Positions 14,028-23,676 are shown, counted from the stretch's first letter. The stretch: 33,771 nt of DNA from an uncultured Bacteroidales bacterium (GCA_934692905.1 CAKUUM010000022.1:1-33771); one strand, 5' to 3'. Notes: generated by a model from the sequence alone, not told the origin. Translations and numbers: made by a program.

Positions 14028-16109
14028 ATGATGAAGCGTCAATTATTACTTTTGACTTTGATTTTGGCATTGCCGATGATGGCAAGTGCCGATATGCTGA
14101 CCGACATTCTCAGCGGAAACTACAACGCCAAAACAATGTCGGCACATGAGATGGACAGTGTGCTCAACGGAACAGAAACAGGACGCTATCGGCTTGATTA
14201 CGAGAACAAAAAGCAATTATTCCGCCGTTCTTTCATGGCGGACTACTACTTGGTGGACAACCAGAAAGGGACGCGCACGAAGTTGAGCGACGGTCCTGTG
14301 CGCGATGCTGTGCTCTCACCCAACGGCGAGTACGTGGTCTATGCCAAGGCGGACGGCAACCTCTATATAAATAAGGTACGCTTCGAGGGTGTGGAAGTGC
14401 CCATCACCAAGGACGCTAATCCGGAGATTTTCAACGGGATAGCCGATTGGCTGTACGAGGAGGAGTTCGGCATCACGGGAATGTTCGCGTTCTCGCCCGA
14501 CAGCAAGATGGTGGCATTCGTGCGCCTCGACGAGACGGGTGTACCCGTGTTCGAGTGGCAGAACTATATCAATCAGGCGGGGCAATACCCCACTCTGGAC
14601 TCCCTGCGCTACCCCAAAGCGGGTGAGCAGAACGCTTCGGCGAGCGTGTGCGTGTACGACATTCAGACCAAGGCGATTCGCACCATGCAGTTGCCCGAAA
14701 TGAAAGAGGCGTATATTCCTCGTATTCAGTGGACGAACCTGCCCAAAGCCGCCAACGGCAAAGAGCCCGTAACGGCGGAACTGGCAATACTGCGCCTGAA
14801 CCGTGACCAGAACAAGATGGAGGTATTGCTCGGCAATCCGAAATCCACAGTGACAAGACCTTTCTACAAAGAGGAGAGTGACAAGTATTATGTTGATTAT
14901 GAGTTGTTTGACTCGTGGCAGTGGTTGCAGGACAATCGTGTGATAGTATTGAGCGAAAAGGGTGGCTACACACAGGCATACCTCTATTCGCAACAGGGCT
15001 TTGAGCAAAAAACACTGACCCCCGAGCAACGTGACATCACACATCTATACGGCTTTGACGAGACCACGCAAACGCTTTACTATCAGGCGGCTACATCGCC
15101 CGAGGAGCGTCAGTGCTTTGCCCTCAATATCCGCAAGAACGTGACCACGCCCCTGACCACGGAAGTGGGTACGCACGACTTGAAGTTTTCGCACAACTAC
15201 AAGCAATACATCGACTGCTATCAGAGCATCACCACGCCCAACCGCTACACGCTCTACACCACGGGCAAGCCCGCGGGGCGCGTGTTGCTGGACAACGACT
15301 CCATACAGCAGGCATGGCAGGCGCTTGGTATTCCTGAAATGGAGTTCTTCACATTCCGCACCGGGCGCGGCGATGAGTTGCACGCATGGAAGATGATGCC
15401 GATGCACTATGAGGCGGGCAAGAAGTACCCCGTGGTGATGTTCCAGTACAGCGGTCCCGCCAGTCAGCGTGTGCTGAACCGTTGGCGCAAGCGCTTCGAG
15501 TATTATCTGGCGGCGCAGGACTATGTGGTGGTGTGCGTGGACAGCCGCGGTACGGGCGCGCGCGGGCGTGCGTTCCGTAATGAGACATATATGCACCTCG
15601 GATTGAAGGAGGCGGAAGACCACATCAGCGCGGCACAGTATCTGCAAACCCTACCCTACGTGGATGGCAACCGCATCGCGATGATGGGCTGGAGTTTCGG
15701 CGGATACGAGACGCTGATGTGCCTGACCAAGCAGCCGCGTGTGGCAGAAGGGCAGACACCGCTGTTCAAGTGCGGCGTGGCGATTGCGCCCGTCACCACA
15801 TGGCGTCTGTACGACTCGGCATACACCGAGCGGTATATGCGCCGTCCGCAGGTGAATGAGGACGGTTACAACGGCAGCGACTTGACGCGAATGGCAGGAG
15901 ATTTGGAAGGTAAGTTGCTGATTGTGCACGGGTTAGCCGACGACAATGTGCACGCGCAGCACACGTTCCTCTACACGGAGGCACTGGTGCAGGCGGGCAA
16001 ACAGTTCGATATGCAGATATACCCCGACGACAACCATTTCTTGCGCAACCGTGGCAACTACGAACATTTGCACAGAAAGATAATGCTTTTCCTCGGGAAC
16101 AATCTGTAA
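14028..16109 (+). CDS. Dipeptidyl peptidase IV-like serine peptidase (family S9)
   Basis: This exported peptidase cleaves dipeptides from the N-terminus of peptides, usually after Pro or Ala, feeding peptide nutrition. Residues 1-22 are a signal peptide (MMKRQLLLLTLILALPMMAS), so it acts in the periplasm or at the surface. The N-terminal beta-propeller (about 40-440) includes DWLYEEEFG, whose paired Glu bind the substrate amino terminus in DPP-IV. The C-terminal alpha/beta-hydrolase domain has the triad Ser556 (GWSFGGYE), Asp638 (HGLADDNVH) and His670 (DDNHF). At 693 residues it is near family length; prolyl tripeptidyl peptidase is the main alternative. It heads a run of seven co-directional genes; the MFS gene follows after 42 bp. 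Confidence 0.93.
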   Translation: MMKRQLLLLTLILALPMMASADMLTDILSGNYNAKTMSAHEMDSVLNGTETGRYRLDYENKKQLFRRSFMADYYLVDNQKGTRTKLSDGPVRDAVLSPNGEYVVYAKADGNLYINKVRFEGVEVPITKDANPEIFNGIADWLYEEEFGITGMFAFSPDSKMVAFVRLDETGVPVFEWQNYINQAGQYPTLDSLRYPKAGEQNASASVCVYDIQTKAIRTMQLPEMKEAYIPRIQWTNLPKAANGKEPVTAELAILRLNRDQNKMEVLLGNPKSTVTRPFYKEESDKYYVDYELFDSWQWLQDNRVIVLSEKGGYTQAYLYSQQGFEQKTLTPEQRDITHLYGFDETTQTLYYQAATSPEERQCFALNIRKNVTTPLTTEVGTHDLKFSHNYKQYIDCYQSITTPNRYTLYTTGKPAGRVLLDNDSIQQAWQALGIPEMEFFTFRTGRGDELHAWKMMPMHYEAGKKYPVVMFQYSGPASQRVLNRWRKRFEYYLAAQDYVVVCVDSRGTGARGRAFRNETYMHLGLKEAEDHISAAQYLQTLPYVDGNRIAMMGWSFGGYETLMCLTKQPRVAEGQTPLFKCGVAIAPVTTWRLYDSAYTERYMRRPQVNEDGYNGSDLTRMAGDLEGKLLIVHGLADDNVHAQHTFLYTEALVQAGKQFDMQIYPDDNHFLRNRGNYEHLHRKIMLFLGNNL

Positions 16110-16151
16110 CTGACGACAATAGATTAAGGTATTAACAAAAAAGATAACGGT

Positions 16152-17408
16152 ATGAGTAACAAGCAAAATCGGAACATTCTGCCTATCGTGGTGATGTTTC
16201 TGCTATTCTTCATGATTGCCTTTGTCACCAACTTTGCGGGGTCGATGGGCGTCATAGTCAAAAACCAGTTCGGTGCGTCCAACGCCTTGTCGCAGTTGGG
16301 TACGCTGGCTAACTTCATTGCCTACGCATGTATGGGTATCCCGGGTGGCATCATCCTCAAGCGCAAAGGCTACAAGTTCACCTCGCTCTTGGCAGTATCT
16401 GTCGGCTTCCTCGGCGTGGGTATCCAGTGGCTTAGCGGCTATGCGCAGAGTTTCGGCGTGTACGTACTCGGTGCTTTCGTGGCAGGTTTCTCTATGTGCT
16501 TGCTCAATATCGTGGTCAACCCCATGCTCAATACGTTGGGCGGCGGTGGCAAACGCGGTAACCAACTCATTCAGTTCGGCGGCTCGTGCAACTCTATCGG
16601 TGGCACGTTGGCACCTATATTCTTGGGTTATCTGATTGGTGGACAGGCAAGTACAGCCAACGTCTCGGACGCAGCACCTGCCATGCTTACTGCCATGCTG
16701 ATATTCGTGGTAGCCTTCTTGGTTATCTTCTTCACCCAAATCCCCGAACCGCACATTGAGACTGCCGAGCAGCGCGCAGCCGCTCAGGCACAGAAGGGCA
16801 AATACAGCCCGATGTCGTTCCGTCATTTCGTACTGGGCGCAGTGGCAATCTTCTTCTATGTAGGTGTGGAAGTGGGTATTCCGAACACGGCAAACCTGTA
16901 TATGTCGTCGAATCCTGCCGTTGGTCCTGCCATTGCGGGCACAGTGGTAGGTCTGTACTGGCTGATGATGATGTGCGGCCGTCTGTTGGGCGGTGCCATT
17001 GGCGGCAAGGTAAGCAGCAAGACGATGCTGGCTGCCGTATCGGCAACAGCCACGGTGATGTTGCTCTGCGTGATGTTCTTCCCCGAGACATGGGTGGTAA
17101 CCTTCAAGGGCGTGGAACTGCCTGTCAGCATGATAGTTATGTTCCTCTGCGGTCTGATGACCAGTGTGATGTGGGGTGCTATCTTCAACCTCGCGGCAGA
17201 AGGTTTGGGCAAGTACACACCTGCTGCCAGCGGTATTTTCATGGCATTGGTTTGCGGCGGCGGTATATTGCCGTTCTTCCAGAACCTGCTGGCTGACCAT
17301 GTGGGCTACCTGCTGTCGTACATCGTGCCGATTGTCGGACTGCTGTACATCTTCTTCTATGCCCTCGTGGGTAGCAAGAATGTGAACAAAGATATTCCAA
17401 CTGACTAA
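16152..17408 (+). CDS. MFS sugar transporter, FucP/GluP-like
   Basis: The 418-residue protein has about 12 hydrophobic segments and fits the fucose/glucose/galactose:H+ symporter branch of the major facilitator superfamily, in the inner membrane. Supporting patterns are the first helix with FVTNFAGSMG, the loop GIPGGIILKRKGYK between helices 2 and 3, NPMLNTLGGGG, and GLYWLMMMCGRLLGG in the second half. The next gene, a ROK sugar kinase, starts 19 bp downstream, a pairing that suggests the imported sugar (glucose or a related hexose, or an amino sugar) is phosphorylated on arrival. The exact sugar is not determinable. Confidence 0.88.
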   Translation: MSNKQNRNILPIVVMFLLFFMIAFVTNFAGSMGVIVKNQFGASNALSQLGTLANFIAYACMGIPGGIILKRKGYKFTSLLAVSVGFLGVGIQWLSGYAQSFGVYVLGAFVAGFSMCLLNIVVNPMLNTLGGGGKRGNQLIQFGGSCNSIGGTLAPIFLGYLIGGQASTANVSDAAPAMLTAMLIFVVAFLVIFFTQIPEPHIETAEQRAAAQAQKGKYSPMSFRHFVLGAVAIFFYVGVEVGIPNTANLYMSSNPAVGPAIAGTVVGLYWLMMMCGRLLGGAIGGKVSSKTMLAAVSATATVMLLCVMFFPETWVVTFKGVELPVSMIVMFLCGLMTSVMWGAIFNLAAEGLGKYTPAASGIFMALVCGGGILPFFQNLLADHVGYLLSYIVPIVGLLYIFFYALVGSKNVNKDIPTD

Positions 17409-17427
17409 TTATCAAACTACTACTTAT

Positions 17428-18387
17428 ATGGAAAAGCCGTATGTAATGGGCCTCGACATGGGAGGCACCAACTCTGTATTAGGTATCGTGGACGCGCGCG
17501 GGCACGTGTTGGCGCGTACCTCTATCAAGACACAAGACTACCCCATCATCACCAACTACGTGAGAGCGCTGTACGATGAGGCTATCAAGATTGTAGAGCC
17601 CCTCGGGGGCATGGAGCAGATACGCGGTATCGGTGCCGGCGTACCCGATGGCAACTATTATACAGGCATGATTGAGTACGCACCCAATCTGCCATGGAAG
17701 GGCGAAGTGCCTTTTGCTCAGTTGCTTAGCGACCAGTTTGGTATACCTGCACGCATTACAAACGATGCGAATGCCGCTGCTATGGGCGAAATGACCTATG
17801 GCGCAGCCCGCGGTATGAAAGACTTTATCATGATTACCCTCGGCACGGGTGTCGGCTCGGGTATCGTCATCAACGGGCAGATGGTTTACGGACACGACGG
17901 CTTTGCCGGCGAGTTGGGGCATACCAAAACCGTGCGCGGTGAGAACGCCCGCCTGTGCGGGTGCGGGCAGAAAGGCTGCTTGGAGGCGTATGCTTCCGCC
18001 AACGGTGTGGCGCGTACTGCCAAAGAGATTGTGATGACCACCGACGAACCCACCCTGTTGCGCGAGTTGGATATTGACAACATCACCTCCAAGGACGTGT
18101 ACGATGCTGCTGTCAAGGGTGACGCTGTGGCAAAACGTATCTTTGACTTCACGGGACGTATGCTGGGTGAGAAGTTTGCGGACTTTATTGCCTTCTCGTC
18201 GCCTGAGGCTATCATCATGTTCGGCGGCTTGACCAAGAGCGGCGACTTCATTCTCAAACCCATTGTGGAATCCATGAACGCCAATGTATTGCCGCACTGG
18301 AAAGACAAAGTGAAAGTCATCTTCTCCGACCTCAAGGAGTCTGATGCCGCTATTCTCGGCGCATCGGCACTCGCGTGGGAGTTGTAG
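17428..18387 (+). CDS. ROK-family sugar kinase (glucokinase-like)
   Basis: This 319-residue cytoplasmic kinase phosphorylates a hexose at C6 with ATP. The phosphate loop is GLDMGGT (8-14), the catalytic base is Asp113 in TNDANAAAMGE, and the ROK zinc site is His165 (GELGH, 161-165) with the Cys of CGCGQKGC (177-184) followed by Glu186. These fit ROK glucokinases; N-acetylglucosamine or N-acetylmannosamine kinases share the same motifs. It follows the sugar transporter by 19 bp, so the two form an uptake-and-phosphorylation pair. No repressor-type N-terminal HTH is present, so it is the enzyme rather than the NagC-type regulator. Confidence 0.92.
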   Translation: MEKPYVMGLDMGGTNSVLGIVDARGHVLARTSIKTQDYPIITNYVRALYDEAIKIVEPLGGMEQIRGIGAGVPDGNYYTGMIEYAPNLPWKGEVPFAQLLSDQFGIPARITNDANAAAMGEMTYGAARGMKDFIMITLGTGVGSGIVINGQMVYGHDGFAGELGHTKTVRGENARLCGCGQKGCLEAYASANGVARTAKEIVMTTDEPTLLRELDIDNITSKDVYDAAVKGDAVAKRIFDFTGRMLGEKFADFIAFSSPEAIIMFGGLTKSGDFILKPIVESMNANVLPHWKDKVKVIFSDLKESDAAILGASALAWEL

Positions 18388-18428
18388 AAAACACGGTTAG
18401 CGAAGTCGTATCGCACAAATAACAGACA

Positions 18429-19076
18429 ATCATCATACGAATACCTCTGTTATATCAGTTCCCCACGTGGCTGCAACGCCTGTACAAAGGCGTCACGTGG
18501 CGGTTTGAACCATCGTCGAAGGTCGTTTTTCTGACCTTTGACGATGGTCCTGTACCCGAGTGTACCCCGCAGGTGCTGGATATTCTGGCGCGGTACGGGG
18601 CAAAGGCTACGTTCTTCATGGTTGGCGACAACGCCGCACAGCACCCTGAGTTGGTGGCGCGTGTGCGGGCGGAAGGACATAGTATCGGCAACCACACCTA
18701 CCATCATCTGAAAGGTTTCCGGTTTGCCACATCCACCTATCTCAAGAACATTGAGTATGCCGACCAAGTATTGCATACGCGCCTCTTCCGCCCGCCCTAC
18801 GGGCGTATGCGCCGTGCAGAAAAGCAAGCCCTGCTGCACGCAGGCTACCACATCTGCCTGTGGGACGTGCTCACCCACGACTACAACGCCGACTACTCGC
18901 CCGAGGACATGCTGGCGGTGGTCAGACACTACACCCGCAATGGCAGTATCATCAATTTCCACGACTCTGTCAAGACACAAGACCGCCTGCTTTGTGCCCT
19001 ACCGCTTGTACTTGAGTGGCTGCAAAGTGCAGGTTACCAATGCCTTGCCATTTCCGAACCACAACCGCAATCCTGA
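18429..19076 (+). CDS. Polysaccharide deacetylase (NodB family), no standard start codon
   Basis: All five NodB catalytic motifs are visible: TFDDGP (bases 18534-18551; metal Asp), HSIGNHTYHH (metal His), RPPYG, WDVLTHDYN and INFHDS. The enzyme would remove acetyl groups from an amino-sugar polymer such as peptidoglycan or a surface glycan. The frame is open from the stop at 18420-18422. The first standard start, GTG at 18573, lies beyond the TFDDGP motif and would give an inactive protein. Upstream, in a homologue-like N-terminus reading IPLLYQFPTWLQRLYKG, only ATC, ATA and CTG codons are available. I place the start near 18429 (215 residues), with a few codons of uncertainty. The stop overlaps the next gene (TGATG). 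Confidence 0.85.
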   Translation: MIIRIPLLYQFPTWLQRLYKGVTWRFEPSSKVVFLTFDDGPVPECTPQVLDILARYGAKATFFMVGDNAAQHPELVARVRAEGHSIGNHTYHHLKGFRFATSTYLKNIEYADQVLHTRLFRPPYGRMRRAEKQALLHAGYHICLWDVLTHDYNADYSPEDMLAVVRHYTRNGSIINFHDSVKTQDRLLCALPLVLEWLQSAGYQCLAISEPQPQS

Positions 19077-20962
19077 TGCGCCGACACCTTATATATATAG
19101 GTCTCTTTGCCGCCCTGCTCTGTACCGCCTGCGCCAACCGCGGCGGCGGACCGCAAGGCGGACCGCGTGACACCATCCCCCCTGCCGTAGTGAAAGAGTC
19201 GCCCCTTAGCGGCACCCTCAATTTCCAAGGCAAGAAAGTGGAGATACATTTCGACGAGTACATCCAGTTGGACGACATTCAGAAGAACGTCCTCATCTCG
19301 CCCCCGCAACAACGCCCGCCCGAGGTCAAGGCATTCGGCAAGACGCTGTCGGTGGTCTTCATGGAAGACTTGTTGGACTCCACCACCTACACCATAGATT
19401 TCGGTGCCGCCATCTGCGACTACAACGAGAAGACCCCGCTCCGCGACTATGTGTTCTCTTTCTCCACAGGCGACTACATTGACTCGTTGGGCATTGAAGG
19501 TCTGGTCATCAACGCCGAAGACCTCAACCCTGTCTCGGGCGTGGTGGTCGGTATCCACAGCAATCCCGAGGACTCGGCACTGAGTACCATACCCTTCACA
19601 CGCATCACCCGCAGCGATGACGACGGCTATTTCGTCATTCACAACATACGCAATGGCGCATACCGCCTCTACGCGCTCAACGATGTCAGTCGCGACTACC
19701 TCTACCAGCCCGGCGAAGCCCTCGCGTTCTGCGACACCATGCTCACCCCCTACCTCGACATTGTCGCCGAGCACGACACCCTTTGGCGCGACACCGTCGG
19801 CATCGACCTCGCTACCGGCGACACGCTGTTTACCAGGCAGATAGACTCCATCCACACTCACGAGGTACGCTACTATGAGCCGCACGACCTCGTGCTGTGG
19901 TATTTCACCGAGGACAAACAGCGCCATTATTTCCGCGGCGTCTATCGTGAGGAGCAGCACGCCTTCACCCTCATCTTCGCCACTCCGCAGGACAGCCTGC
20001 CCGCCATTCGCGCACTCCGCCCGAGCGAGACCGACAGCACACGCACGGACTCCGCATGGGTCAACTGGATGGACTACACCCTCTTCCAGTCCTCGCCCAA
20101 CCGCGACACGCTGACCTACTGGCTCACTGACTCACTTGCCATCTCGCAGGATAGTATCTACCTGCAAATGACCTACTTAACCTCCGATTCGCTCTACAAT
20201 CTCGTGCCGCAAACCGACACGGTGCTTGCCGTATATCGCCGCCCGCGGATGTCGCAGAAGGCGCGCGAGGCGCAGGAACGCAAGAAGCGCGAGCGCAAAC
20301 TGGAACTCAAAACCAACGTCTCCTCCAAGTTCGAGATTTACGATACCCTGCGCATCTATTCGGCATTTCCGTTGGACTCCGTGCATGCTGGTATGATACA
20401 CCTCGCGCACAAGGTCGACACCGTGCTGACGCCTGTGCCGATACGGGTGGAGGAGGGCGACTCGATACGTATGTACATGCGCGTCATCGCCCGTCTGGAG
20501 CCCGCCGAATCCTACGTCTTGGAGATAGACTCCGCCGCGTGCCGCGACATCTACGGCGTGTGCAACGATGCCGTGAAGGCGAATATCAAACTCAAATCCA
20601 CCGACGAGTACGCCAATATCCTCGTGCGCATGGCGCAGTACGACCCGCGGGCGCGTATCCAACTGCTCAGCGAGAAGGATGTGGTGCTACGCGAACTGCC
20701 CGCCTTGCCCGACGGCACGAAATTCGAGTACCTCGCACCCACCACCTACTACCTGCGCCTGTACCTTGACCTCAATGGCGACGGACATTGGACAACGGGC
20801 GACTGGCTCACCCGCCGCCAACCCGAACCTGTCTATTATTTTCCCAAGAAACTCAAGTTGCGCGCCAACTGGGACTTCGAGGAGACTTTCGACCACCTCG
20901 CCGTACCGCAGGTGGACTCCAAGCCTGCCGCCCTGCTCCCCAAGCCGACCAACAAGAAATAG
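19076..20962 (+). CDS. Ig-like-domain lipoprotein
   Basis: A lipoprotein signal (MRRHLIYIGLFAALLCTAC, lipid Cys19) precedes a Gly-rich linker and a bacterial Ig-like domain (about residues 35-125) of the type DTIPPAVVKESPLSGTLNF, which contains the usual PxxG and FDEYI patterns of the SbsA-like Ig family. Further beta-rich repeats follow to residue 628, and the last part (LYLDLNGDGHWTTGDW) looks like a carboxypeptidase-regulatory-type fold. Such proteins are anchored in the outer membrane or periplasm of Bacteroidota; function unknown, perhaps structural. The ATG at 19076 overlaps the deacetylase stop and is preferred to upstream codons because it gives a clean lipobox. Confidence 0.85.
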   Translation: MRRHLIYIGLFAALLCTACANRGGGPQGGPRDTIPPAVVKESPLSGTLNFQGKKVEIHFDEYIQLDDIQKNVLISPPQQRPPEVKAFGKTLSVVFMEDLLDSTTYTIDFGAAICDYNEKTPLRDYVFSFSTGDYIDSLGIEGLVINAEDLNPVSGVVVGIHSNPEDSALSTIPFTRITRSDDDGYFVIHNIRNGAYRLYALNDVSRDYLYQPGEALAFCDTMLTPYLDIVAEHDTLWRDTVGIDLATGDTLFTRQIDSIHTHEVRYYEPHDLVLWYFTEDKQRHYFRGVYREEQHAFTLIFATPQDSLPAIRALRPSETDSTRTDSAWVNWMDYTLFQSSPNRDTLTYWLTDSLAISQDSIYLQMTYLTSDSLYNLVPQTDTVLAVYRRPRMSQKAREAQERKKRERKLELKTNVSSKFEIYDTLRIYSAFPLDSVHAGMIHLAHKVDTVLTPVPIRVEEGDSIRMYMRVIARLEPAESYVLEIDSAACRDIYGVCNDAVKANIKLKSTDEYANILVRMAQYDPRARIQLLSEKDVVLRELPALPDGTKFEYLAPTTYYLRLYLDLNGDGHWTTGDWLTRRQPEPVYYFPKKLKLRANWDFEETFDHLAVPQVDSKPAALLPKPTNKK

Positions 20963-20971
20963 CCCCACCCC

Positions 20972-21532
20972 ATGCAAGTCACCAATCTGCTATCAGCCGC
21001 GTCCCGGCAGGAGTTCCGCGCGTGGTTGGCTGCGCATCACCGCACGGAAAAAGAGTGCTGGGTGCGCGTGCGGCGCGGTCGCCCTGTGGACGATGGCACG
21101 TTCTGGTACATCGATGCCGTGGAGGAGGCACTCTGTTTCGGCTGGATAGACAGCACCACGAAAACTATTGACGGTGCGCAAACACAGCGTTTCTGTCCGC
21201 GGAGGAAGGGCAGTGATTGGACGGCACGTTGCCGGCGAATGGAGCACCTCGGACTGATGACCGACGCCGGCAGGGCGGTATATCCCGAGAGGTTTCCCTG
21301 CGGCTTCCCTGAGGATAGCGATGTCCTCGCCGCCCTTCAAGCCGACCCTGTGGTGTGGGCAAACTACCTGCAACTGCCCGACCTCTATAGGCGCGTGCGC
21401 CTCGACACTATTATCTTCAACAAACACCGCCGCCCCGAACTGTACCGCGCGCGGTTGCAGAAGTTCATTGACAACACCCGCCGCGGAATCCTCTATGGCG
21501 AGTGGAACGACAACGGGCGGCTGCTCTACTGA
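20972..21532 (+). CDS. YdeI/OmpD-associated family protein
   Basis: The 186-residue protein fits the YdeI/OmdA family: an N-terminal part with FRAWLAAHHRTEKECWVRV and the conserved DAVEEALCFGWIDSTTKTID (about 48-67), then a helical C-terminal bundle ending in RPELYRARLQKFIDNTRRG. No signal peptide is seen, so it is cytoplasmic. Family members have been linked to bacteriocin or antimicrobial-peptide resistance in some species, but the biochemical role is not established. It starts 9 bp after the lipoprotein gene and probably belongs to the same transcript. Confidence 0.85.
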   Translation: MQVTNLLSAASRQEFRAWLAAHHRTEKECWVRVRRGRPVDDGTFWYIDAVEEALCFGWIDSTTKTIDGAQTQRFCPRRKGSDWTARCRRMEHLGLMTDAGRAVYPERFPCGFPEDSDVLAALQADPVVWANYLQLPDLYRRVRLDTIIFNKHRRPELYRARLQKFIDNTRRGILYGEWNDNGRLLY

Positions 21533-21553
21533 CACAATCCATTGATTACCAAT

Positions 21554-22246
21554 ATGCAAGCCAAAGAAAAGATATACCTCTACGGACTGCTCCTCACGGG
21601 TATTGCAGTTCAAATCATCACCTTCGTCCTCATTCCCGACAATCCGTGGTCGCTCGTCAGCGGACTTTTCGGCATCTGCTCCGTGGTGCTTTGCTCGCAG
21701 GGCAATATCCTCACATTTTTCTTCGGCTTCGGACAGATTCTCACTTACACCTACCTCTGCTATTTGGAGCGTTTTTATGCGGGCATCGCTATGAACGCCT
21801 TTTATTTCATTACGCAAATCTACGGCATCTATGCATGGCGTAAACGCTTGATACACAAAGATGTATCAGCTGTATCCTCCGATACCTCCGCCGACTCAGC
21901 CGCATCTGCGACAGCCGAAATACACACCCGCCGCCTGTCTGTCAAGACTATCTCCGTGCTCTTGGTGCTGGTGGTCGCCGTATCGTTTCTTACAGGCTGG
22001 TTACTAAGCCGTTATACCGATGATACGCAGCCGTATCTGGACGCTTTCACCACCGTGCCTGCCATTGTGGCACAAGTGCTGATGGTCCTCGCCTACCGCG
22101 AACAATGGTACTTGTGGCTCTTCATCGACGTGCTGTACGTCCTCCTCTGGCTCCGTGCCGGCAACTACTGCATGACCGCCCAGTACGTCTTCTGGTGTAT
22201 CAACTGCCTCTACGGTTTCCTCCACTGGACAAAGAGGGCAAAATAA
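21554..22246 (+). CDS. pnuC: Nicotinamide riboside transporter PnuC
   Basis: PnuC facilitates entry of nicotinamide riboside for NAD synthesis. The 230-residue protein has about seven hydrophobic segments and family features NPWSLVSGLFGICSVVL, NAFYFITQIYGIYAW and a C-terminal WLFIDVLYVLLWLRAGNYC motif. A TTG four codons upstream (21542) is possible, but the ATG at 21554 is preferred. A hydrophilic, Ser/Ala/Thr-rich loop (about residues 100-130) separates the two halves and may be species specific. It ends the seven-gene run and converges on the secreted-protein gene. No dedicated kinase such as NadR is next to it. Confidence 0.92.
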   Translation: MQAKEKIYLYGLLLTGIAVQIITFVLIPDNPWSLVSGLFGICSVVLCSQGNILTFFFGFGQILTYTYLCYLERFYAGIAMNAFYFITQIYGIYAWRKRLIHKDVSAVSSDTSADSAASATAEIHTRRLSVKTISVLLVLVVAVSFLTGWLLSRYTDDTQPYLDAFTTVPAIVAQVLMVLAYREQWYLWLFIDVLYVLLWLRAGNYCMTAQYVFWCINCLYGFLHWTKRAK

Positions 22247-22285
22247 ATGGTATCCTATAACTATCCTATAAGGAATACTCCACGA

Positions 22286-23650
22286 TTATTGCGTCTGCAA
22301 ATAGAGATATTTCTTGCCGTCACGGATGCAAAGTCGGTAAATTCCAAATGGCACGATGACTTCTTGCTGGCATACCTCCCCAATCACATCTCTAACCGCA
22401 TTAAACTTGCCAAACGGCCATGTTGTATATACAGCAGATGTTATCGGGAATATACTTATTCCGTTAGCAATCAATGGTGTAGATAAGTTGCAAGATTCTA
22501 TGTAACCAACTAATTCATCCAAGGTGGCGTTCACTCCATATCCGGTGGTCAAGTAGCGAAGTTTTCCTCCGTATTCAAAGTAAAGCATCATAGAATTGTC
22601 GGGTAAGAACCGGTACTTCCATATAGATGCAGCCTCGCAAAGGTCTTTCCCTTTGTAGCCGATGGGGAGATTTGTGGCTTCTTGTGAGATGGTAAGTGTA
22701 GAATCAGAAATGAATTTGATGCGGTAAACCATATCTGAAGATGGTTCGGAATACAAGACCAGATTTCCTGACGATGTGGTGTCTATGATGACCGGGAGTG
22801 TTTCAATGGCATGATACATCGTTTTATTTTCATTTCCTACCGGCAAAATGCCGCCACACAGAGCGCGCACACCCCAATAAGGGCTGTTGTGGATTAGCGA
22901 ATAGCGTCCTGATTGCGGTTCGGATACCTGTTCGGAGGCAGTCACAGCATCCACATATACGGCATAGAGAGTACAATGTTCGCGTGGGAAATAATGTGTA
23001 TTGGCAGGATACAATGACGGGCATAGTGAGCCTTCTATGACTTCACTTTCACTCCAACCCGCAAAATGCCAATGAGTTGTGTCTGGCAACGCAGGAAGAA
23101 CCACACCGCTGTGCGGGGCTGATTCCGTAATAGATGACAGGTTACTCCCTACTCCGGAGACGAAATCAACATGATAGGCTTGAGGTACAGGAGGGGTGTA
23201 GTAGATGGTGTAAGATGCGATATATAGTGAATTCTCGGTTGCTTTGATTTTTATTTTCACCTCATCATTCCATGTTACCTTGCGGCGGATATTGCGCGAG
23301 ATGTTCACGAAAGCAGTTGAGTACGCGCCATTCCAAGCAGCATCCTCAAAAGGCGCATTGTGAATACCCCAAACAAGTTTGTCTCCAATCGTCATATAGA
23401 GGCGCCCTGCCCCCGAAGCCGAGTTGGAACGCATAGAAAGTGTAACAGAGCGAATGGTGCAACCCGTCCACCCTGAAAGGCAGAGCGTGGTAGAATTACC
23501 GGCTGTCATCTGCCCCTTTTGCCCCGTGGAGCCCGAACGGGAATATGTAAAATCACTGCCTTCCGGTATGTCGCCGGTCAGGGTAACACGGTTTTTGTCG
23601 GAGACTGTGAATGTGGCGCTAAGTATAGAAAGCAATAAACAAAGTAACAT
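22286..23650 (-). CDS. Secreted protein with InlB-type beta-repeat
   Basis: A signal peptide (MLLCLLLSILSATFTVS) is followed by a beta-rich region of about 150 residues with GYSGSTG-like patterns, and then an InlB/Listeria-Bacteroides repeat (about residues 165-240) with AFxVDFVSG-like and HWHFAGWSE signatures and CTLYAVYV at its end. The C-terminal 200 residues contain RYSLIHNSPYWG and further beta-rich sequence. It has no sorting-domain I can identify. Function unknown; a surface or secreted protein is likely. The frame extends to 23671, but the -7 promoter element overlaps that codon, so the ATG at 23650 (454 residues) is chosen. Confidence 0.75.
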   Translation of the reverse strand: MLLCLLLSILSATFTVSDKNRVTLTGDIPEGSDFTYSRSGSTGQKGQMTAGNSTTLCLSGWTGCTIRSVTLSMRSNSASGAGRLYMTIGDKLVWGIHNAPFEDAAWNGAYSTAFVNISRNIRRKVTWNDEVKIKIKATENSLYIASYTIYYTPPVPQAYHVDFVSGVGSNLSSITESAPHSGVVLPALPDTTHWHFAGWSESEVIEGSLCPSLYPANTHYFPREHCTLYAVYVDAVTASEQVSEPQSGRYSLIHNSPYWGVRALCGGILPVGNENKTMYHAIETLPVIIDTTSSGNLVLYSEPSSDMVYRIKFISDSTLTISQEATNLPIGYKGKDLCEAASIWKYRFLPDNSMMLYFEYGGKLRYLTTGYGVNATLDELVGYIESCNLSTPLIANGISIFPITSAVYTTWPFGKFNAVRDVIGEVCQQEVIVPFGIYRLCIRDGKKYLYLQTQ

Positions 23651-23667
23651 TCTATATACAATTTGGC

Positions 23668-23676
23668 ACAAAGGTA
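23668..23676 (-). promoter_or_regulatory. Promoter of the secreted-protein gene; decides the start
   Basis: The top strand reads ACAAAGGTA, that is TACCTTTGT on the bottom strand. It overlaps the upstream candidate start at 23671, so translation should begin at 23650. Confidence 0.65.

Noticed and set aside
16203..17300. 365-codon bottom-strand frame
   Set aside because: Antisense shadow of the MFS transporter; His/Gln/Glu-rich with no membrane or catalytic pattern.
18573..19076. Deacetylase starting at GTG 18573
   Set aside because: This start would remove the TFDDGP catalytic motif encoded at 18534-18551, so the gene must begin upstream.
19034..19960. 308-codon bottom-strand frame
   Set aside because: Shadow of the lipoprotein gene, low-complexity Val/Gly/Ala/Asp composition.
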